From: Solobacterium sp.
GTDB lineage: Bacteria > Bacillota_I > Bacilli_A > Erysipelotrichales > Erysipelotrichaceae
NCBI GenBank assembly: GCA_017536845.1
Contig: JAFWCP010000149.1
Location: 1-9,556, forward strand
DNA length: 9,556 nucleotides
Reading direction: 5' to 3'
This document shows positions 5,284-9,556 of this stretch, piece after piece (the first letter of the stretch is position 1; each line of letters opens with the position of its first letter). Position numbers and translations under genes: made by a program. The notes below the pieces were generated by a model. The model was not told where the DNA came from, searched no databases, and saw only the letters and a list, made by a program, of their open reading frames with translations.

Positions 5284-5799
5284 ATGGCAAGAGTACTGAC
5301 GGTGTTTTATTCAAGAAAGGGCGAGAATTATTTTGGCGGATCCATCCGCTCCATCAGGACAGGCAATACGGCCCGGCTGGCCGGTTATATCCAGAAGGCT
5401 GTCGGCGGCGACCTGTTCGAGCTGGAAACCGTACGTGAATATGCAAAGGACTATCACAAGTGCACCGAAGAAGCAATGGCGGAAAAGAAAAGCAATGCCC
5501 GGCCGGCGTTAAAGAAGCTTCCTGAAAGCATCGCGGCGTATGACGTGATCTTCCTGGGCTATCCCAACTGGTGGGGAACGGCACCGATGCCTGTCTTCAC
5601 CTTCCTGGATGCCTTTGATTTCACAGGCAAGAAAATCGTACCCTTCTGTACGAATGAAGGCAGCGGCTTAGGGACATCCGAGCGCGATATCAGAAAAGAA
5701 TGCCCGACGGCCGAAGTGGCGGAAGGGTTATCGGTCAGAGGCTCTGATGCCGAAAGCAGCGAAGCAAGAACAGCAGCCTGGGCAAAGCGGCATATTTAA
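5284..5799 (+). CDS. Flavodoxin-family protein
   Basis: 171 residues, with AAGGAGG six bases upstream of the ATG. It starts with the beta strand and phosphate-binding region VFYSRKGENY...RTGNT (7-29), which holds the FMN phosphate, though with a longer insertion than in classical short-chain flavodoxins. GYPNWWGT (92-99) and FCTNEGSGLG (121-130) are the two loops that flank the isoalloxazine ring in flavodoxin-like proteins. The length is normal for the group. It should carry FMN and act as a low-potential electron carrier or small quinone/flavin reductase in the cytoplasm. As first gene of an operon with an alcohol dehydrogenase and a 4Fe-4S aldo/keto reductase, it may donate electrons to the latter; that link is inferred from context only. 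Confidence 0.88.
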   Translation: MARVLTVFYSRKGENYFGGSIRSIRTGNTARLAGYIQKAVGGDLFELETVREYAKDYHKCTEEAMAEKKSNARPALKKLPESIAAYDVIFLGYPNWWGTAPMPVFTFLDAFDFTGKKIVPFCTNEGSGLGTSERDIRKECPTAEVAEGLSVRGSDAESSEARTAAWAKRHI

Positions 5800-5815
5800 T
5801 AAGAAGGAGGATACA

Positions 5816-6997
5816 ATGATGACAAACGATTTCACATTCCAGAATACGACAAAGGTCCATTTCGGAAGAACATCCCTGCAGAAGCTGTCCGGCGAAGTCG
5901 TCAAGTACGGGCACTCTGTCCTGCTTGTATACGGCGGCAGCTTCCTGAAAAAGTGCGGCCTGTATGACAGGATTGTCGATGAACTGAAGAAAGAAGATAT
6001 CACGATTTATGACTATGACCTGGTCAAGCCCAATCCCCGCCACACCGACATCAACATCGGCGGCAGAATGTGCAGGGAACATGGCATTGAAACAGTGCTC
6101 GGCATCGGCGGCGGCAGCGCCATCGATTCGGCCAAGGCAATTGCTGCCCTGGCTCTGGCAGATACGGAAAACTGCTGGGACCTGGTGACAGCAGGCAAGC
6201 CGATCACCAAAGCCCTGCCGATCTTCGCAATTCCTACCATGGCTTCCACCGGTTCCGAGATGGATGCCAGCTGCGTCATCTCAAACCTGGAGACAGAGGA
6301 AAAGAAAGGCTATAACGGCCCGGCAATCCGGCCGACGGTCACCTTTGATGATCCGACAAACACGTTCACAGTTCCTGCCTACCAGACTGCCTGCGGCGCG
6401 GTGGATATCATGTCGCATACCCTTGATACGAAATACTTCTCCAAAGATGACAAGATGGACATGCTTTACCGGATGATGGACGAGCATCTGGCAACCGTCG
6501 TCAGATGGGCACCGGTTGCTTACAACGAGCCGGACAATTACGAAGCCCGTTCCAACCTGATGTGGGCAGCGGCCTGGGCCTTAAACAGCTTTATGACCTG
6601 CGGCGTCCGTCAGGCGGCAAGCGTGCATGCGATGGAACATGAACTGTCGGCAGTCTACGACATGGTCCATGGCCATGGCATTGCCGTCCTGATGCCGAGA
6701 TGGATGCGTTACATCCTGAATGAAGAAACTGCCCCGCAGATTGCCCGTTTCGGTTACAGGGTGTATGGCGTACCGGAAGATACCCCGGTCATGGAAGCTG
6801 CCGAAAAGGCAATCGAATGCACGGAAAAGCTGTATTTTGAAACCCTTGGCCTCAAGAGCAGGCTGCGTGACTTCAACATTGATGACAGCCGCTTTGAAGA
6901 AATGGCAAAGAACGCCTGCGGCAAGAACGGCGTGATCCGCGGTTATGTTGACCTGACCCCGGAAGACGTTATCAACATCTACAGGATGTGCCTCTGA
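5816..6997 (+). CDS. Iron-dependent alcohol dehydrogenase, YqhD/butanol dehydrogenase type
   Basis: 393 residues from ATG 5816; ATG 5819 directly after it is equally possible with AAGGAGG at 5804-5810. Upstream in-frame codons back to 5747 overlap the flavodoxin and are unlikely to be used. GIGGGS (96-101) is the nucleotide-binding loop. D197, H201, H271 and H285 are the four metal ligands, in the spacing of YqhD (D...H, then HAMEHE...HGHG). The family reduces short and medium aldehydes to alcohols, mostly with NADPH, and is used both in fermentation and in aldehyde detoxification. The length matches the usual 385-390. It lies 16 bases after the flavodoxin and is followed by two aldo/keto reductases, so the operon as a whole handles reactive carbonyls. 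Substrate is not predictable from sequence. Confidence 0.93.
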   Translation: MMTNDFTFQNTTKVHFGRTSLQKLSGEVVKYGHSVLLVYGGSFLKKCGLYDRIVDELKKEDITIYDYDLVKPNPRHTDINIGGRMCREHGIETVLGIGGGSAIDSAKAIAALALADTENCWDLVTAGKPITKALPIFAIPTMASTGSEMDASCVISNLETEEKKGYNGPAIRPTVTFDDPTNTFTVPAYQTACGAVDIMSHTLDTKYFSKDDKMDMLYRMMDEHLATVVRWAPVAYNEPDNYEARSNLMWAAAWALNSFMTCGVRQAASVHAMEHELSAVYDMVHGHGIAVLMPRWMRYILNEETAPQIARFGYRVYGVPEDTPVMEAAEKAIECTEKLYFETLGLKSRLRDFNIDDSRFEEMAKNACGKNGVIRGYVDLTPEDVINIYRMCL

Positions 6998-7035
6998 CAA
7001 GGCTGACGCCTGAAACAGCATGAAAGGAGACTGAT

Positions 7036-8157
7036 ATGCAGCAGTTTGAATTCATCAAAAAGAATTTCGGCTTTGGCTGTATGCGCCTGCCGATGAAAGA
7101 CGGGGAAGTCAACCTGGAAGAAACCGCAAAGATGGTTGACTGCTTCATGGAACATGGTTTCAACTATTTTGATACGGCCCACGGCTATCTTTCCGGACGT
7201 TCGGAAACAGCGCTGAAAGCATGCCTGAGCAGCCGCTATCCAAGAGACAGCTATATCCTGACGGACAAACTGACGACAAGCTTCTTCAAAAAGGAAGAAG
7301 ACATCCGCCCGCTGTTTGAAAAACAGCTTGCCGCATGCGGTGTGGATTACTTTGACTTCTACCTCATGCATGCCCAGAACTCCGTGCATTTTGAAAAGTA
7401 TAAGAAATGCCGGGCATACGAAACCGCGTTTGAGCTGAAGAAAGAAGGCAAGGTTAAGCATGTCGGCATCTCCTTCCATGACAAGGCAGAGGTGCTGGAT
7501 CAGATTCTGACCGAATACCCGGAAATCGAAATCGTGCAGATCCAGTTCAATTACCTGGATTATGAAAGTGCCTCGGTCGAATCCCGCAAGGTATATGAGG
7601 TCTGCGAAAAACACGACAAGCCGGTCATCGTCATGGAACCGGTCAAGGGCGGCAATCTTGTCCGCCTGCCGGAAAAGGCCCAGGCCATTCTGGATGAACT
7701 GCACGGCGGTTCCAATGCCAGCTATGCCATCCGCTTTGCGGCGGGTTTTCCGAACATCCGTGTCGTGCTTTCCGGCATGTCGAATATGGAACAGATGCAG
7801 GACAACGTCTCCTTCATGGCGGATTTCAAGCCGCTGAATGATCAGGAGATGGAAGCGGTGCACAGGGTATGCGATGTTTTCGCCTCTCTCAATATGATTC
7901 CGTGTACATCCTGCCGCTACTGCATCGAAGAAAGCACCTGTCCGAAAAAGATCCTGATTCCTGATATGTTTTCCAATTACAATACAAAGAAAACCTTCGG
8001 TGACTGGAATGCGGACTACTACTATAACAATGTCCTGACCCTTTCCAACGGCAGGGCATCCGACTGCATCAGATGCGGCATGTGCGAGCGGGTCTGCCCC
8101 CAGCATCTGCCCATCCGTGACCTGCTTGTACAGGTGAAAGAAGAATTTGAAAAGTGA
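7036..8157 (+). CDS. Aldo/keto reductase with two C-terminal 4Fe-4S motifs
   Basis: 373 residues; AAAGGAG at about 7023-7028 precedes the ATG. Residues 8-265 form the aldo/keto reductase barrel with the catalytic tetrad D46, Y51, K78 and H112. The C-terminal part carries two cysteine groups: C290, C293, C296, C302 (CxxCxxCx5CP) and C344, C347, C350, C354 (CxxCxxCx3CP), the second being a textbook 4Fe-4S ferredoxin motif and the first a looser variant. Such iron-sulfur aldo/keto reductases are common in anaerobes and probably accept electrons from ferredoxin or flavodoxin besides, or instead of, NADPH. The flavodoxin at the head of the same operon is a natural partner. The stop is eight bases before the next start. 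The enzyme should be cytoplasmic and oxygen-sensitive. Confidence 0.92.
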   Translation: MQQFEFIKKNFGFGCMRLPMKDGEVNLEETAKMVDCFMEHGFNYFDTAHGYLSGRSETALKACLSSRYPRDSYILTDKLTTSFFKKEEDIRPLFEKQLAACGVDYFDFYLMHAQNSVHFEKYKKCRAYETAFELKKEGKVKHVGISFHDKAEVLDQILTEYPEIEIVQIQFNYLDYESASVESRKVYEVCEKHDKPVIVMEPVKGGNLVRLPEKAQAILDELHGGSNASYAIRFAAGFPNIRVVLSGMSNMEQMQDNVSFMADFKPLNDQEMEAVHRVCDVFASLNMIPCTSCRYCIEESTCPKKILIPDMFSNYNTKKTFGDWNADYYYNNVLTLSNGRASDCIRCGMCERVCPQHLPIRDLLVQVKEEFEK

Positions 8158-8165
8158 GGAAGAAT

Positions 8166-9158
8166 ATGAAAAAGAGAAGACTTGGAAACAGTGACCTGCT
8201 TGTCAGCCCCGTGGGCCTTGGCTGCATGGGATTCTCCCATGCCTCGGGGGATCCGGTTCCGGAAGATATTGCCATTGAAACCCTGCGCCAGGCATATGAA
8301 GCCGGCTATGACTTCTTCGATACGGCGGAAGCCTATACCGGCATCTATCCCGACGGCAGGATCTCCTATAATGAAGAACTTGTCGGCAAGGCGCTCAAAG
8401 ATGTCAGGGACAAGGTTGTGATTGCAACGAAGATGGGTGTTTCACACAATGCCGACCGTTCCCTCAGGCTGGACAGCTCACCGGAAACCATCCGCCGTTC
8501 GCTGGAAAAGTCGCTGGAACGGCTGGGCACAGATTATGTAGACCTCTATTACCAGCACCGGATTGATCCCAGGGTGGAACCGGAAGCGGTTGCCGAAACA
8601 ATGGGCGAACTGATCAGAGAAGGAAAAATCCGTTACTGGGGAATCTCGGAAACAACGGAGGAATACCTGCGCCGGGCCAATGCCGTAACCCCGGTCACCG
8701 CGATTGAAAACCGCTATTCGATGATGGCCAGATGGCATGAAGCCATTTTCCCTGTCTGTGAAGAGCTGAACATTGCCTATGTTGCCTTCTCCCCGATGGC
8801 CAACGGTTTCCTGACCGGTGCCTACAATCCGGATACGAAGTTTGAAGGCAGCCAGGACTACCGGACAAACATGCCGCAGTATACGGAAGAAGGCTATGCC
8901 AAGGCAAAAGGCCTTCTGGACCTGCTTGCGAAAATGTCAGAGGAAAAGAACTGCACCCGGGCACAGCTTTCCCTGGCATGGATGATCAACAAGAAACCAT
9001 ACATTGTACCGATTCCCGGATCACGGAAAATTGAACGTCTGAAGGCGAATTTCGAAGCCGGCAATATCATTCTGTCCAAGGAAGAAATTGCGGCCATCGA
9101 CGCCCGTCTGGACCAGATGCAGTTTGACGTCTTCGGCGGTCACAGCGCAAAGAAGTGA
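8166..9158 (+). CDS. Aldo/keto reductase, no iron-sulfur domain
   Basis: 330 residues from ATG 8166, with GAGG at 8156-8159 overlapping the previous stop. An in-frame GTG at 8154 overlaps the upstream stop and would destroy that spacing, so the ATG is preferred. The barrel contains FDTAEAY (51-57) with D52 and Y57, K89 in ATKMG, and H131 in YYQHR, the full catalytic tetrad; IPGSRK near residue 280 binds the NADP phosphate. The length and these motifs match the AKR11/AKR13-like reductases of bacteria. It should reduce aldehydes or ketones with NADPH. Placed directly behind the iron-sulfur type, it gives the operon two aldo/keto reductases of different electron supply. It ends six bases before a strong terminator. 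Confidence 0.93.
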   Translation: MKKRRLGNSDLLVSPVGLGCMGFSHASGDPVPEDIAIETLRQAYEAGYDFFDTAEAYTGIYPDGRISYNEELVGKALKDVRDKVVIATKMGVSHNADRSLRLDSSPETIRRSLEKSLERLGTDYVDLYYQHRIDPRVEPEAVAETMGELIREGKIRYWGISETTEEYLRRANAVTPVTAIENRYSMMARWHEAIFPVCEELNIAYVAFSPMANGFLTGAYNPDTKFEGSQDYRTNMPQYTEEGYAKAKGLLDLLAKMSEEKNCTRAQLSLAWMINKKPYIVPIPGSRKIERLKANFEAGNIILSKEEIAAIDARLDQMQFDVFGGHSAKK

Positions 9159-9163
9159 TTTCG

Positions 9164-9189
9164 AGCGTACTCAGCGGAGTACGCTTTTT
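9164..9189 (+). terminator. Intrinsic terminator of the redox operon
   Basis: AGCGTACTC (9164-9172) and GAGTACGCT (9177-9185) form a perfect nine-base-pair stem with a four-base AGCG loop, followed by a T run (9185-9189). It begins five bases after the stop codon and its T run touches the -35 region of the LysR gene promoter. Confidence 0.9.
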
Positions 9190-9214
9190 GCATCTTCGTA
9201 TCTGATGGTATAAT
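9187..9214 (+). promoter_or_regulatory. Extended -10 promoter of the LysR-type gene
   Basis: A perfect TATAAT (9209-9214) is preceded by TGG (9206-9208), an extended -10 element. TTTGCA (9187-9192) lies 16 bases upstream as -35. AGAGGTG (9223-9229) is the ribosome binding site for ATG 9235. Confidence 0.75.
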
Positions 9215-9234
9215 AACCGACAAGAGGTGACAGT

Positions 9235-9556
9235 ATGCTTTTAAGACAGATCCAGTATTATCAGGCCGTTGTGGAATGCGGATCGTTCACAGAGGCGGCT
9301 GACAGCTGCCATATCTCCCAGTCCGCGATTTCCCAGCAGGTCAAAGCCCTGGAAGATGAGCTGGGTTTTGCTCTGCTGGTCAGGAAGAACAGGACGTTTG
9401 AACTGACGCCGGCAGGCAGGTACTTTTATGAGCACAGCCTGAAGATTACGGACAGCCTGCGGAAACTGGTCCATGAGACAAAGGCCATTGCCCTGGATGA
9501 AAAGGCCCGCATCCGTCTGGGCTATCTCAAGAACTACGGCGGCCATGAATTCCAGA
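9235..9556 (+). CDS. LysR-type transcriptional regulator, N-terminal part
   Basis: 107 complete codons are present and the reading frame is open to the window edge, so the gene is cut rather than broken. Residues 2-60 are the LysR winged helix-turn-helix: FTEAAD (18-23), SQSAISQQVKALED (28-41), LGFALLVR (43-50) and LTPAG (57-61), all canonical positions. The linker helix follows to about residue 90, and the effector domain starts near IRLGYLK. The start is fixed by AGAGGTG and by the family's usual N-terminus. It has its own strong promoter in the same direction as the redox operon before it. LysR regulators more often face away from their target, but control of the upstream operon is plausible given the T-N11-A site at 5194-5210. 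The effector cannot be inferred because that domain is outside the window. Confidence 0.92.
   Translation, partial: MLLRQIQYYQAVVECGSFTEAADSCHISQSAISQQVKALEDELGFALLVRKNRTFELTPAGRYFYEHSLKITDSLRKLVHETKAIALDEKARIRLGYLKNYGGHEFQ

Noticed and set aside
5747..5815. Extended N-terminus of the iron alcohol dehydrogenase starting at 5747.
   Set aside because: It overlaps the flavodoxin by over 50 bases, and a strong AAGGAGG sits directly before ATG 5816/5819.
6979..8106. 375-codon open frame on the minus strand.
   Set aside because: It is antisense to the iron-sulfur aldo/keto reductase, which has full catalytic and cluster motifs; the minus frame shows no recognisable domain and is a codon-bias shadow.

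Overview
The window reads as chromosomal DNA of a moderately GC-rich gut-type member of the Bacillota. The reasons are strong AAGGAGG-type ribosome binding sites before most genes, tight same-strand operons, extended -10 promoters, and a NADPH butanol-dehydrogenase/aldo-keto reductase set typical of anaerobic fermenters. A family or genus cannot be fixed from the sequence. All genes lie on the plus strand, and no rRNA, tRNA, IS element or CRISPR array is visible.

Region 1 (1-4431) is one operon already running at the left edge and ending at a short terminator. It holds the last 22 codons of an unknown gene with a repeated Gly-rich tail; a strong intercistronic hairpin; a 75-residue hydrophobic protein; a ClpA/ClpB-like AAA+ ATPase with a novel N-terminal domain; a fusion of a JAB/JAMM metalloprotease with a ThiF/E1-type adenylyltransferase; a free-standing copy of the ATPase's N-terminal domain; and two paralogous membrane-anchored proteins. 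The paralogs share a 77-residue domain with an invariant His-x10-Cys arrangement that can be read as ubiquitin-conjugating (E2-like). The genes overlap or nearly touch. Taken together this looks like a ubiquitin-like activation, conjugation, deconjugation and unfolding system tethered to the membrane. The E1 and JAB parts are clear from motifs, the E2 reading is a hypothesis, and the modifier itself is not identified (the truncated upstream gene is a candidate).

Region 2 (4432-5170) is a single-gene unit with its own extended -10 promoter and terminator. It encodes a six-helix membrane protein of the Pr6Pr/FAR-17a-like type.

Region 3 (5171-9189) is a redox operon: a flavodoxin, an iron-dependent YqhD/butanol-dehydrogenase-like alcohol dehydrogenase, an aldo/keto reductase carrying two 4Fe-4S cluster motifs, and a second plain aldo/keto reductase. 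It starts from a good promoter with a LysR-type T-N11-A palindrome about 64 bases before the predicted start of transcription, and ends at a 9-bp-stem terminator. The operon probably detoxifies or reduces aldehydes and ketones.

Region 4 (9190-9556) is the promoter and first 107 codons of a LysR-type regulator that runs off the right edge. It is the obvious candidate to control the redox operon.
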